From positions 1-29,420 of IMG/VR virus record IMGVR_UViG_3300044971_001305: a stretch of 29,420 nt of DNA; one strand, given 5' to 3'. The notes under the pieces are model-generated. The model did not search any database and was not told the DNA's origin. It saw nothing but the letters and a program-made list of their open reading frames with translations. Below are positions 7,361 to 14,424 of the stretch, in pieces. The number at the start of each line of letters is the position of its first letter. Position 1 is the first letter of the stretch. The translations under genes were made by a program, and so were the position numbers. This DNA comes from a virus.

Positions 7361-8371
7361 CTACTTAGCCCTAAACTCTTGGCCTGAATAAATAGCCCAA
7401 CCATCCATGATGTGAACTGGTTCAATACTGAACTCACCTGTGGTTTTATACCAAACTAGGCCCATACCTTGTTGCCAATTTTCCCATTGTTGTACTGGTT
7501 TCTCATCCATATTGATTCCACCTTTATAAGACGGAACTGCCCCATCTATACGACATAGGCATCCTGGACTAAACCCACCGTTTTGCTTTGGACCGTTCAT
7601 TGTTGAATGTGTTTTATAAGCCAATTCAAATCTATGTGAATGACCAAACAGTGTTGTAACGTGTGGGTTTGCATTTATATATTTATATGCAGTAGAACCA
7701 TTGCTTTGAGCTTTAGTTCCGTGAATGGCTATTAAATTTTCATTTAAATAAATATGACCTGCTGGATACCCACCTGCGTATTCAACTCTTAGTTCATCAA
7801 AAGCTAAAAGATGAGGCATGCTAATAACTGGAAATTCATCATCATTTACTCTGCGAACATTTCTTGCTGCTGGTGCTTTATCTCTTAAATATCGTTCCAT
7901 ACGGCAATCATGGTTACCTTCTAAGTAAACAATTCTTGCGTGTGGAGAAGCTGCTCTTTGACCTGCAAAAAAAGCATGACCTGCGCGTAAGCTTTCATTT
8001 ACAGAATTTTGCATTGATTCTTCTTGCATATATTTACCAAAATTAGGTAGGTCTAATGTGTCACCTAAATTAATAATATCGTCTACGCCATATTCTTCTT
8101 CTAATACAGCTGTAATTTGTAAAGCTACATCTATAGCTTTTGTATCGTGAAACGGGTCTAACTCTCCGTCATTAAATTTACGAAATCCTATTTGAGCGTC
8201 TGGAAGAAGTACTGCTAACTTCCAATCTCCATCTTTTTTATTTTTTTGTTTTACTGGCTTTGATAATTTTGCTGCTGTTACGCGAGTTAAATCAACACCA
8301 TCTTCTACTGGTGATTCTAATTGAGCTTTAATTACTGAAAATAAATCATCTAAATCTTTTGTTACTGACAT
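7361..8371 (-). CDS. calcineurin-like metallophosphoesterase
   Basis: 336 residues of the two-metal phosphoesterase fold. Motifs in order: LLPDAQIG (Asp58, with Gln60 where DxH is usual), NLGDTLD (Asp104), EGNHDCRMER (Asn153-His154-Asp155), AIHGTK (His217) and FGHSHR (His244, His246). The Asp-x-Gln variant of motif I differs from the usual Asp-x-His. Family members hydrolyse phosphodiesters in DNA, RNA or nucleotides; in phages some pair with recombination ATPases, but no SbcC-like partner is in the window. The ATG at 8371 has GGAGG 9 bases upstream and overlaps the end of the 76-residue gene by 10 bases. Substrate unknown. Confidence 0.92.
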   Translation of the reverse strand: MSVTKDLDDLFSVIKAQLESPVEDGVDLTRVTAAKLSKPVKQKNKKDGDWKLAVLLPDAQIGFRKFNDGELDPFHDTKAIDVALQITAVLEEEYGVDDIINLGDTLDLPNFGKYMQEESMQNSVNESLRAGHAFFAGQRAASPHARIVYLEGNHDCRMERYLRDKAPAARNVRRVNDDEFPVISMPHLLAFDELRVEYAGGYPAGHIYLNENLIAIHGTKAQSNGSTAYKYINANPHVTTLFGHSHRFELAYKTHSTMNGPKQNGGFSPGCLCRIDGAVPSYKGGINMDEKPVQQWENWQQGMGLVWYKTTGEFSIEPVHIMDGWAIYSGQEFRAK

Positions 8372-8592
8372 TTACATTGACCTCCGATATGCATCCTAAA
8401 TATGGTTACTTTGAATGGCAATTCCGCTGCTTTATTCATCACTTTAAATAACGTGTGTAAATTTACATCTTTTTTAGTTCTTGCTTGTTCTAGTAATTCT
8501 TGTACGCCTGGCGTTTGTTGGTTAATCCATCTGTTAACAACGCAACCTTCTGTTGGTGCGTTTACGAAATCTTTTAATACTTGTTCTAACAT
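8362..8592 (-). CDS. small helical protein with a Cys-x-Cys tail, possible DNA-binding
   Basis: 76 residues, mostly helical (NRWINQQTPGVQELLEQAR, LHTLFKVMNKA), ending PFKVTIFRMHIGGQCKCQ. The arrangement suggests a compact helix-turn-helix-type protein with a C-terminal Cys-x-Cys. It is the first gene after the terminator at 8675-8703, so it may lead a transcript that continues into the phosphoesterase. Its purine-rich ribosome binding site (about 8598-8605) abuts a 5-bp hairpin. No precise family. Confidence 0.7.
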   Translation of the reverse strand: MLEQVLKDFVNAPTEGCVVNRWINQQTPGVQELLEQARTKKDVNLHTLFKVMNKAAELPFKVTIFRMHIGGQCKCQ

Positions 8593-8605
8593 ATTGTGCC
8601 TCTCC

Positions 8606-8619
8606 CATGGTTCGCCATG
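8606..8619. promoter_or_regulatory. leader hairpin next to a ribosome binding site
   Basis: CATGG and CCATG pair around a 4-base loop (CGAA on the minus strand), immediately upstream of the purine-rich site of the 76-residue gene. It lies near the 5' end of the proposed transcript and could protect the mRNA or tune translation. Confidence 0.4.
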
Positions 8620-8639
8620 TAGTTTTAAATCTTATCACA

Positions 8640-8668
8640 AGATTACACCAATGTTATTTAGTATGCAA
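8640..8668 (-). promoter_or_regulatory. candidate promoter after the terminator
   Basis: TTGCAT (8663-8668) and TAATCT (8640-8645) on the minus strand are 17 bases apart. They lie just past the intrinsic terminator and about 50 bases before the 76-residue gene, where a new transcript must start if the terminator works. The -10 is weak (TANNNT type). Confidence 0.33.
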
Positions 8669-8670
8669 AT

Positions 8671-8703
8671 AAGAAAACCCCGCGAGTTTTGCTCGCGGGG
8701 TTT
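8671..8703 (-). terminator. Rho-independent terminator
   Basis: A perfect 12-bp stem (8675-8686 with 8692-8703, GC-rich core CCCCGCGAG) with a 5-base loop. On the minus strand it is followed by TTTTCTTATTT. It lies about 50 bases after the stop of the 111-residue gene and closes the long replication/recombination transcript. On the plus strand only three T follow, so it is mainly a minus-strand terminator. Confidence 0.9.
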
Positions 8704-8750
8704 AAACAGGGATGCCAGGCAGGTGGCAGATGCCCTATATATTCAATTAA

Positions 8751-9086
8751 TTATTCGGTCATACCAGCGTTGAAGTTGGGACGAGAACGATTAACTGCTG
8801 AAGGAATAATGCGACCATTGCCTTGTGTATAACCAGCTTCTGGGCTTGTTCCTTTTGGCATCTTAACACTTACACCGTAACGTGCTCCTGAACGTTCACG
8901 TAGTTTATTAGTACGTGAAGGCTTTGGTTGCTTATATGGGTCTGTTCCACCCTTAGCGTTACCAGTTTTTTTCATAAGTTTTGTATGTTTTGACGGAGTA
9001 GCAGCTTTTGCAGCACCTTTTGAACCTACGTTGCCCATAGTTTCAAAATCACTAGCTTTAGCTGACTTCGATACGAAATCTTCCAT
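8751..9086 (-). CDS. small basic hypothetical protein
   Basis: 111 residues, highly basic and low in hydrophobics (HTKLMKKTGNAKGG, KQPKPSRTNKLRERSGARYG), likely disordered and able to bind nucleic acid. It is the last gene before the terminator. Composition resembles the small basic proteins at 5034-7334, but no sequence repeat links them clearly. No family recognised. Confidence 0.7.
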   Translation of the reverse strand: MEDFVSKSAKASDFETMGNVGSKGAAKAATPSKHTKLMKKTGNAKGGTDPYKQPKPSRTNKLRERSGARYGVSVKMPKGTSPEAGYTQGNGRIIPSAVNRSRPNFNAGMTE

Positions 9087-9154
9087 TTACTACCTTCTCT
9101 TGGCCTAAGAGTTACTATTAACTACGGTAGTGCTTTATTGATTTTTACAAATGC

Positions 9155-9436
9155 TTAACTAGCAATAATTGAAAATACAATTGCAGAAATCTGTCCATCG
9201 TGGCTTTCAATTGACGCAAAACCAGGAACACAGACAAGGTCTAGTCCTCTTGGGGCTGCGTACCCACGGGCTATTGCAATGGCTTTAACGGCTTGATTTA
9301 CGGCTCCTGCGCCTACAGCACGGACTTTACAGGTACGATTTTCATAGATACTGTGGGCTATTGCTGAGGCTACCGCTTGAGGGTTACTGCCGCTAGATAC
9401 GCGCAGTATTTGTTCTTCTTTTTGTTCTTCAGACAT
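9155..9436 (-). CDS. SpoVS-like (Alba-related) protein
   Basis: 93 residues matching the SpoVS family almost end to end: LRVSSGSNPQAVASAIAHSI, then AVGAGAVNQAVKAIAIARGY, APRGLDLVCVPGFASIE and a final IVFSII strand. In Bacillus SpoVS affects sporulation and its Alba-like fold suggests nucleic-acid binding. In a phage it could bind DNA or RNA or alter host regulation; the role is not established. AAGGAAC precedes the ATG. It follows the 39-residue gene by 44 bases and precedes the basic protein gene. Confidence 0.93.
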   Translation of the reverse strand: MSEEQKEEQILRVSSGSNPQAVASAIAHSIYENRTCKVRAVGAGAVNQAVKAIAIARGYAAPRGLDLVCVPGFASIESHDGQISAIVFSIIAS

Positions 9437-9480
9437 ATTGTTCCTTTAAGTGTTCCGGGTCTTAAAAGTATGTCAAAGAA

Positions 9481-9600
9481 TTACTTTTTAATGGGGCTAA
9501 GCGGGCAGGTGTGTTTATCCCTTAAATTTTCATATTCTACAAGGCTATTTGCTTCTATTTTGCATCCACAAGGCAAAGTAGAAGTAATACGAACTGACAC
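9481..9600 (-). CDS. 39-residue cysteine-containing microprotein
   Basis: GTG at 9600 lies in a TAGTG overlap with the stop of the upstream zinc-ribbon gene, and AGGAGG (9605-9610) stands 4 bases before it. The peptide contains LPCGCKIEAN and DKHTCPL, a Cys-x-Cys...His-x-Cys set that could hold one zinc ion. It ends at TAA 9481. The strong ribosome binding site and exact packing support it despite its length. Function unknown. Confidence 0.7.
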   Translation of the reverse strand: MSVRITSTLPCGCKIEANSLVEYENLRDKHTCPLSPIKK

Positions 9601-9839
9601 TAATCCTCCTCTCCATCTATAGGAGTTGGGGCAGTGGCTTTGCTACCACAGAATGTACACTCCATGTCTAAAAAGTACATTGAAATACCATCTCCATCAA
9701 ACATGCAATTTACTTTAAATACAGTTGAACCGCAAACGCATACTGAAGTTGGGGTACCTCTTAAATCCATAGCGTTTTTGTAATCTGGGACTACTTCGCT
9801 AATTGGAATTGAGTTTAGTTTTTCTTCGTTATTTCCCAT
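9600..9839 (-). CDS. small zinc-ribbon protein
   Basis: 79 residues with Cys34-Val-Cys36-Gly-Ser and Cys61-Thr-Phe-Cys64-Gly-Ser, paired knuckles of a zinc ribbon, and acidic ends. Similar small proteins are found in actinophages without known roles. It overlaps the 72-residue gene by 25 bases and the 39-residue gene by one. Confidence 0.75.
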   Translation of the reverse strand: MGNNEEKLNSIPISEVVPDYKNAMDLRGTPTSVCVCGSTVFKVNCMFDGDGISMYFLDMECTFCGSKATAPTPIDGEED

Positions 9840-10033
9840 GGTATCGATTCTATTGTATATAGAAAGCTATCTGATGCTATAGAAGCAGCTACAGCTAGGT
9901 CCTCTACGTGGTATTTATGGTCTTCCGTTGGGTGGAATCTATTTACTGAAGCCGCAACAGTTCTTGTAAAAAACTGTACAAACTCTTCTACTGTCATATA
10001 TGGGCTAAATATTAGTTTTACTTTTTTATCCAT
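9815..10033 (-). CDS. small hypothetical protein
   Basis: 72 residues; two predicted helices around HPTEDHKYHVEDLAVAASIA. No family recognised. AGGGAGAA lies just before the ATG, which overlaps the end of the RuvC-like gene by 8 bases, so it is coupled to it. Confidence 0.65.
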   Translation of the reverse strand: MDKKVKLIFSPYMTVEEFVQFFTRTVAASVNRFHPTEDHKYHVEDLAVAASIASDSFLYTIESIPWEITKKN

Positions 10034-10592
10034 TTTGTTTCTCCCTGTATTTTGGGTCCTTTAAGTTACCTTGTATAGATTTTTCATAATCTACCGTTGC
10101 GTATCCAGAAGCTATACGAGCTAATGAGTAAGAATCGGCAGCATTGTCATCTGTTAATTCTACGCCCCACTTCTTAAACACTGCAAGTAGCATCTGGCTT
10201 TTCTTTACATCTTTTCCTTTTCCTGCTACATATTTCTTTAATGTAGTAGGAGGAATAATAAGTGGGAACATTCCATTATCAAATAAAACTAATTTAACAA
10301 TAGCTCCCAACTCACCTAACATATGGGACATTTGAGAACCATAGGCGTAACCTTCTATAGCTGCGTCTAGCACTTTGTTTTTATCTGTAGTAACGCTATT
10401 TAAAGACTCAACAATAAACTCAGCAACGGCTACTAACCTAGTAATTCCCCCTCCCTCAAATTTTTTAACTACCGTTTTGTATTTTGTAGGGTCTTCTTTG
10501 GATATGTAGGTAATAGAAAATCCACCATAAGATTGGTCTATACCCATATAAACTGAATGACCCGAAGGTATTCCTGGGCCGTATGTTTTCAT
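10026..10592 (-). CDS. RuvC-like Holliday junction resolvase (RNase H fold)
   Basis: 188 residues. The RNase H-fold acidic residues appear in order: YMGIDQS (Asp19), AAIEGYAYG (Glu80) and TDDNAADSYSLA (Asp148-Asp153), with a basic loop GKGKDVKK (124-131) that would contact DNA. This matches phage and bacterial RuvC-type resolvases, which cut four-way junctions and can also trim branched DNA before packaging. The start overlaps the previous stop as TAATG. It is part of the recombination block with RecA, a Cas4-like nuclease and a second, unrelated resolvase-like protein. Confidence 0.9.
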   Translation of the reverse strand: MKTYGPGIPSGHSVYMGIDQSYGGFSITYISKEDPTKYKTVVKKFEGGGITRLVAVAEFIVESLNSVTTDKNKVLDAAIEGYAYGSQMSHMLGELGAIVKLVLFDNGMFPLIIPPTTLKKYVAGKGKDVKKSQMLLAVFKKWGVELTDDNAADSYSLARIASGYATVDYEKSIQGNLKDPKYREKQNG

Positions 10593-11092
10593 TAGAGGTT
10601 AAAGCTCTTCTTTCTTGTTTTGTATGAATCTCCAGCAGTGCGTCTAGTCAACTCTCTGCTTATTAAAGCTAAATCTTTATTAACGTTGTCATACATCATT
10701 GATACTAATTTTGTATAACTTGTACGTTTCATATGTTCAGCTTCTATTTCAACTATCTTTGGGTCTGTGGCTACCTTTAGCCTAGCTACCGTTATCTTTT
10801 CCGCATTACTTCCGGTTGTTAAAGATAGGGTAAGCAATCCCACCTCATAATCTAACTGTTTTTTTGTATTTAATTCATCAATTTCTGCACACGCTAGTTG
10901 AGTATTGATGAAAGCTAGATAAGAGGTTAAATGTGTAAATAACTCCATCAGTTCTTCTTCACCTAAACTTGTTACATCTGATGGAACTCTGGGGGTATCA
11001 ATAAAAGTTTCTCTTTCTATTAAAAACCCTTGAGATTTAAGGGAATCTAAAGTTGTTGAACTCTCTTCAGATACTAATTTAGTTAGTGACAT
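10592..11092 (-). CDS. helical/coiled-coil hypothetical protein
   Basis: 166 residues when started at ATG 11092, which has AAGGAG (11100-11105) 7 bases upstream. A longer version from 11122 adds ten residues but lacks such a site and overlaps the nuclease gene more. The protein is mostly helical with heptad-like Leu/Ile spacing (TSLGEEELMELFTHLTSYLA onward) and ends very basic (TRKKSFNL). No enzyme motif. Its place between the nuclease and RuvC suggests a recombination accessory role. Confidence 0.75.
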   Translation of the reverse strand: MSLTKLVSEESSTTLDSLKSQGFLIERETFIDTPRVPSDVTSLGEEELMELFTHLTSYLAFINTQLACAEIDELNTKKQLDYEVGLLTLSLTTGSNAEKITVARLKVATDPKIVEIEAEHMKRTSYTKLVSMMYDNVNKDLALISRELTRRTAGDSYKTRKKSFNL

Positions 11093-11954
11093 ACTCGAAC
11101 TCCTTACATTGTTTACATCCATCTATCCCTTTTAAATTACAAATAGGTGGAGTTTTGGTATCAACAGCAGTCACAATCATTTGAGCTGCGTCTAGTAACT
11201 CTGTAATACCAAAATCACTTTTAGGTATAATAAACTCTTTTACCTCTTGATTTAATTTAGACTCATAAATAATAACTGCTTCTTGAGGAGCATCTTCCAT
11301 ACCAATTAATTCCATAAGTTTCATATATAACTGGGCTTGTCTTTGATGGCTATAAAAAGGGGCAGTCATGGATTTCCAAATTTTCTCAAAATCCCCGTCG
11401 TATTTTACTAACAAGTCGGGGTCTTCCCATCTAACAGTTCCAATTCCTAACGATTTAATTTCTAATAGTAATGGGTCCCCAAATCCAACTAACCAACCAT
11501 CGGAATGGCCACTAATTTTTAAAGGTTCGTAAGATAATGAAACTTCTCTATAAGTAAAAGGTCCAACACACTGTTCTTTTGCCTGACTATGTAATCCCCA
11601 AAAAAGTTCATTGCAATGACTACAAAGCCATGAACCAATAATTTTATCCATATCTTTAAACCACTCTTGCCACTTAGCATGTATTCTGTGGCCTTCTTCA
11701 AACATTAGTTCTCGTTTTAAGGGAGACCTAAAAGAAGAATCAGCTGGTGTATATCCTTGCAATTTATAATAAGAAGTTCTATGACACCAAAAGGGTTTAA
11801 CCATATCTGATGGATGAAGTACATCTTGTCTTCTATCAGTATTCTGTGGTTTAGATAATAAATATCTTTCTATTGAGTTAATTACTCTTGTATCTTTTTT
11901 ACCCACGTCGATGAACTGCTTTAGTGCTTTTGACGGTTTGTACTTTGTTGTCAT
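11079..11954 (-). CDS. Cas4/RecB-like PD-(D/E)XK nuclease with predicted iron-sulfur cluster
   Basis: 291 residues. Nuclease motifs: EEGHRIHAKWQ (86-96), SGHSDGW (Asp152), LLLEIKS (Glu165, Lys167) and HQRQAQLY (203-210). Cys57 (PFWCHRTSYY) plus Cys272-x7-Cys280-x2-Cys283 reproduce the one-plus-three cysteine pattern that holds a 4Fe-4S cluster in Cas4 and AddB. An extra CSHC (111-114) with His122 and Cys129 is inserted before the active site and may be a zinc ribbon. Probably a DNA exonuclease producing single strands for RecA. The start overlaps the WhiB gene by 56 bases, unusually long for this genome, with a weak ribosome binding site. Confidence 0.9.
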   Translation of the reverse strand: MTTKYKPSKALKQFIDVGKKDTRVINSIERYLLSKPQNTDRRQDVLHPSDMVKPFWCHRTSYYKLQGYTPADSSFRSPLKRELMFEEGHRIHAKWQEWFKDMDKIIGSWLCSHCNELFWGLHSQAKEQCVGPFTYREVSLSYEPLKISGHSDGWLVGFGDPLLLEIKSLGIGTVRWEDPDLLVKYDGDFEKIWKSMTAPFYSHQRQAQLYMKLMELIGMEDAPQEAVIIYESKLNQEVKEFIIPKSDFGITELLDAAQMIVTAVDTKTPPICNLKGIDGCKQCKEFEYVTN

Positions 11955-12258
11955 TTTCTTTTACCCACTCTTCTAACGTTTTACCATTACGTATGGCTTT
12001 ACGTTTAAGAGCGTTCCTCTCCCTATGACTGAGCCCGCCCCAGATACCGTGCTGTTCGTCCATACTATCTGCATATAACAAACATGCAATACGCACAGGG
12101 CATTCTGGTGCACCATCTTTACCAAAGCAAACAGCTTTTGCTTTATCTGCAATTTTTTTATATTTAGTCTTGTCTCTTGGGGGATACCATAATTCGGTGT
12201 CAAGCCCGCGACATTTGGCTTTATAACGCCAATCATTTACTTCGTTGCCTTCGTACAA
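11899..12258 (-). CDS. whiB: WhiB-family iron-sulfur regulator with an insertion in the cluster motif
   Basis: About 119 residues. WhiB features: four cysteines (16, 44, 53, 59), GIWGG turn, then a basic segment (HRERNALKRKAIRNG). WhiB proteins bind a 4Fe-4S cluster and the vegetative sigma factor, changing host transcription; they are restricted to actinobacteria and their phages. Cysteines 2 and 3 are separated by eight residues (CFGKDGAPEC) rather than the canonical two. The start is probably TTG 12258 because AGGAG (12264-12268) is 5 bases upstream; the GTG at 12264 overlaps that site. The gene overlaps the neighbouring resolvase-like gene and the nuclease gene. Confidence 0.9.
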   Translation of the reverse strand: MYEGNEVNDWRYKAKCRGLDTELWYPPRDKTKYKKIADKAKAVCFGKDGAPECPVRIACLLYADSMDEQHGIWGGLSHRERNALKRKAIRNGKTLEEWVKENDNKVQTVKSTKAVHRRG

Positions 12259-12575
12259 GAACACTCCTGAAGTCTGTGGCGCAGGCTTAGAAAGTCGTCC
12301 TCTAACAACATGACATAATTTTCGTCATTTAGGTGGAAGCCAAGGACGGGCATTCGACTGTCAAGAATTGCTTCTTCAACAATCTTTTCTAAGACCTTTG
12401 CCTTTACGGTAAAGGAGGCTTTGCCAGTCCATTTATGTTCTATCAATAAGTCTTTTGAACGGACATCGCCTTTACGATTCCAAAAGCCACCGCTTGCAGC
12501 ATTTCTTTTGCCGCCGATAACTTTTGCTAATCGGTCCTCGTGCTTCCTAGACTGACGTTGTCCCTTAGTTGGCAT
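12237..12575 (-). CDS. Hjc-like PD-(D/E)XK resolvase/nuclease
   Basis: About 112 residues from ATG 12575 (PTKGQRQSRKHEDRLAKVIG); upstream TTG/ATG codons at 12605 and 12593 are possible but add residues unlike the family. Catalytic pattern: Glu13, KGDVRS (Asp37), LLIEHKWT (Glu46, Lys48), then a core strand MPVLGFHL. This matches small archaeal/phage Holliday junction resolvases and endonucleases. It lies directly after recA, with a short overlap. A RuvC-fold resolvase is encoded about 2 kb downstream, so the phage carries two unrelated junction-type nucleases. Confidence 0.8.
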   Translation of the reverse strand: MPTKGQRQSRKHEDRLAKVIGGKRNAASGGFWNRKGDVRSKDLLIEHKWTGKASFTVKAKVLEKIVEEAILDSRMPVLGFHLNDENYVMLLEDDFLSLRHRLQECSCTKATK

Positions 12576-13617
12576 TTTCCAACTCAGCAACATGCTTAGA
12601 CCCAACTTTGACGCTTTCTAAAACGTCACGTTCAAGGTTCTCGCGAAGGTCAATATCCTCCCGGATACTATCTAGCATAGCATCTGCGCCCTGCCATTGC
12701 TTTCCGCTGTATCGGTAATACGCGCCGGCTCTAACAATAACTTTATTTAAAATACCTAAAGCAACTATTTCTTTAGCAAAGTCATAGTGCCCAGCAGGTA
12801 CTATTCCACCTTCTGCAAAATAAAAATCAACAAATGCTGGCTCTGATATAGGGGCTGATTTATTTTTAAGACTACGAATCTTTATAGTCTGTCCTATGCG
12901 ACGTTTTTCTTGTCCAGTTCCTTCTTCTAACCATTCATCTCTTTTTACTTCAAGACGAGTGAAGAAGAAATAATCTTTAGCTTTACCACCTGGGGTAGTT
13001 CTTGGGTCTCCGTACATAACACCAATACTCATACGATATTGATTAATAATAATTCCAATAAATGGTCTTTCTTTTTCAACCATACTTCTTTTACCAACAT
13101 GCTCTACTTTGCGAAAGAACTTACCTGTTAATAAAGCACCTCGTCCTACGGTTGCTTCATCCATATCTTTTTCTTCTTCAGTTGTTGGAACTAATGCTGG
13201 AAGTGAATCAATAACAACGCAATCTACTTCTTTAGTTTCTACAAGGTTTATAGCAACTGAATAAGCTTCTTCCATAACATTTGTAGATACAACATATATA
13301 CGACTGACATCTACTCCACACATTTCAGCATATGCAGGAACCCATTGTTCTGCGGCAATCCATACGGTTGTGAAGTTAGGGTCACGTTTTTGATTAGCAG
13401 CAATAGTTTTTAAAGCAATAGCAGTTTTACCATTACTTGCTTCTCCTACAATTTCATGCCATTGATTAGCTGGCCATCCCCCACCTAAAACTACATCTAA
13501 AGCAAGTGAGCCAGAAGGCATACGGCTCATATAGTCTTCTCTAATTTCAGACCCAAGAATTACTGTGTTATCACCAAATTGTTTATTAATATTTGCCAGT
13601 ACTTTTATTAGACTCAT
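12565..13617 (-). CDS. recA: RecA-like recombinase
   Basis: 350 residues, full length for RecA. Walker A is GEASNGKT (58-65, usually GPESSGKT), catalytic glutamate region WIAAEQW (Glu90), Walker B VDCVVIDSLPAL (131-142), loop L2/oligomer region TTPGGKAKDYFFFTRLEVKR matching PGGxALxF. A short C-terminal domain follows. It polymerises on single-stranded DNA and drives strand exchange for repair and replication restart. Upstream is a proline/glutamine-rich zinc-ribbon gene; downstream the resolvase-like gene. Symbol by family; it could be called uvsX-like. Confidence 0.95.
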   Translation of the reverse strand: MSLIKVLANINKQFGDNTVILGSEIREDYMSRMPSGSLALDVVLGGGWPANQWHEIVGEASNGKTAIALKTIAANQKRDPNFTTVWIAAEQWVPAYAEMCGVDVSRIYVVSTNVMEEAYSVAINLVETKEVDCVVIDSLPALVPTTEEEKDMDEATVGRGALLTGKFFRKVEHVGKRSMVEKERPFIGIIINQYRMSIGVMYGDPRTTPGGKAKDYFFFTRLEVKRDEWLEEGTGQEKRRIGQTIKIRSLKNKSAPISEPAFVDFYFAEGGIVPAGHYDFAKEIVALGILNKVIVRAGAYYRYSGKQWQGADAMLDSIREDIDLRENLERDVLESVKVGSKHVAELENAN

Positions 13618-13994
13618 TATTCAATCTTTCCTATGATGCCTTGTGGGTTAAAGTTATTTGTAGTTGATATTTGTTTTGCTGCTTGAGTTGGTCCATCTAC
13701 TGGGACTCTTGCACCTGGCATTCCTGTACCAGATTGTGTTATTGGATACCCACAGTCATAACAACGAGGTCTTACTCCGGGCGCACCACTTCCGTAATTA
13801 CCACTACCACAACCTGGACAACGGTTAATAGTAGTTGCACTTTCAGGAAGTCTGCGGTCTTGTATCTGTTCTTGCGGATAATAAGGTTGAGTTGGTTGTT
13901 GAGTTGGAGGCGTTGTAAATTGCCTTGGTTGTTGCTGTTGTGGTTGATTTGTAGGAGTTGTACCTAATTTATTTGCCCACCAATTACTGCTCAT
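13617..13994 (-). CDS. Gln/Pro-rich protein with a zinc ribbon
   Basis: 125 residues. NWWANKLG at the N-terminus is followed by a disordered Gln/Pro/Thr tract (about 13-50). A zinc ribbon follows: CPGCGSGNYG then RCYDCGYP. The C-terminal tail is also polar. Such proteins may recruit partners via the WW-containing N-terminus; function unknown. It overlaps recA by one base and the acidic 146-residue gene by 11, so coordinated expression with RecA is likely. Confidence 0.75.
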   Translation of the reverse strand: MSSNWWANKLGTTPTNQPQQQQPRQFTTPPTQQPTQPYYPQEQIQDRRLPESATTINRCPGCGSGNYGSGAPGVRPRCYDCGYPITQSGTGMPGARVPVDGPTQAAKQISTTNNFNPQGIIGKIE

Positions 13995-14424
13995 CTAGCT
14001 CCTCGATTTCGTATTCTTCAAATTCAGCCCCACCGTGGTCAAGTATGGCAAGTTCCATACCTGCTGAAATAGCTGCAGTTATTGCTGAAAATGATATGTG
14101 TCTAAAAGTATTTCTTAAATTTTCTTCCATCTCTTCAAGATTTAAAGTTCCATTAGAACCATTTACTAATATTTCTGTTGAAGGTCTTTGAACAGCAACT
14201 AAAACTTGTGCATTAATTTCAGAAATATTATCTATAAATGGTAATAAACTAACTAATTCAGACATACGATTATCGCTGTCTTCTATTTCTTTTTCTTCTC
14301 CTTCTTGGCTAATAGGATTTAATCCAAGAATTTCTGCAATTTTATTTGGATGTACAACTTCTAAATCGTACAAATACCACCTAACTAAAGTGGTAAAAGG
14401 AATAGGATGTAAAGAATCGGTCAC
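13984..14424 (-). CDS. acidic hypothetical protein
   Basis: 146 residues, very acidic, with EGEEKEIEDSD near 37-47 and a C-terminal EFEEYEIEELDEQ. The N-terminus (TTLVRWYLYDLEVVHPNKIA) may be a small helical module. No family recognised. The ATGA overlap with polA upstream and the overlap with the zinc-ribbon gene downstream place it in the replication block. Confidence 0.7.
   Translation of the reverse strand: MTDSLHPIPFTTLVRWYLYDLEVVHPNKIAEILGLNPISQEGEEKEIEDSDNRMSELVSLLPFIDNISEINAQVLVAVQRPSTEILVNGSNGTLNLEEMEENLRNTFRHISFSAITAAISAGMELAILDHGGAEFEEYEIEELDEQ

Noticed and set aside
8704-8745. GC-rich stretch with repeated GATGCC near the terminator
   Set aside because: Only 4-bp stems with mismatches form; too weak to call a second terminator or repeat.
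9471-9476. Perfect TTGACA on the minus strand upstream of the SpoVS-like gene
   Set aside because: No -10-like hexamer at 16-19 bases downstream (ACACTT and neighbours).
11973-12236. 87-residue minus-strand frame overlapping WhiB
   Set aside because: Same strand but out of frame with the WhiB cysteine motif and GIWGG; no independent ribosome binding site stronger than chance.
13671-13967. 98-residue plus-strand frame rich in Trp, Cys and Ser
   Set aside because: Antisense shadow of the Gln/Pro-rich zinc-ribbon gene; composition reflects the complement of its codons.
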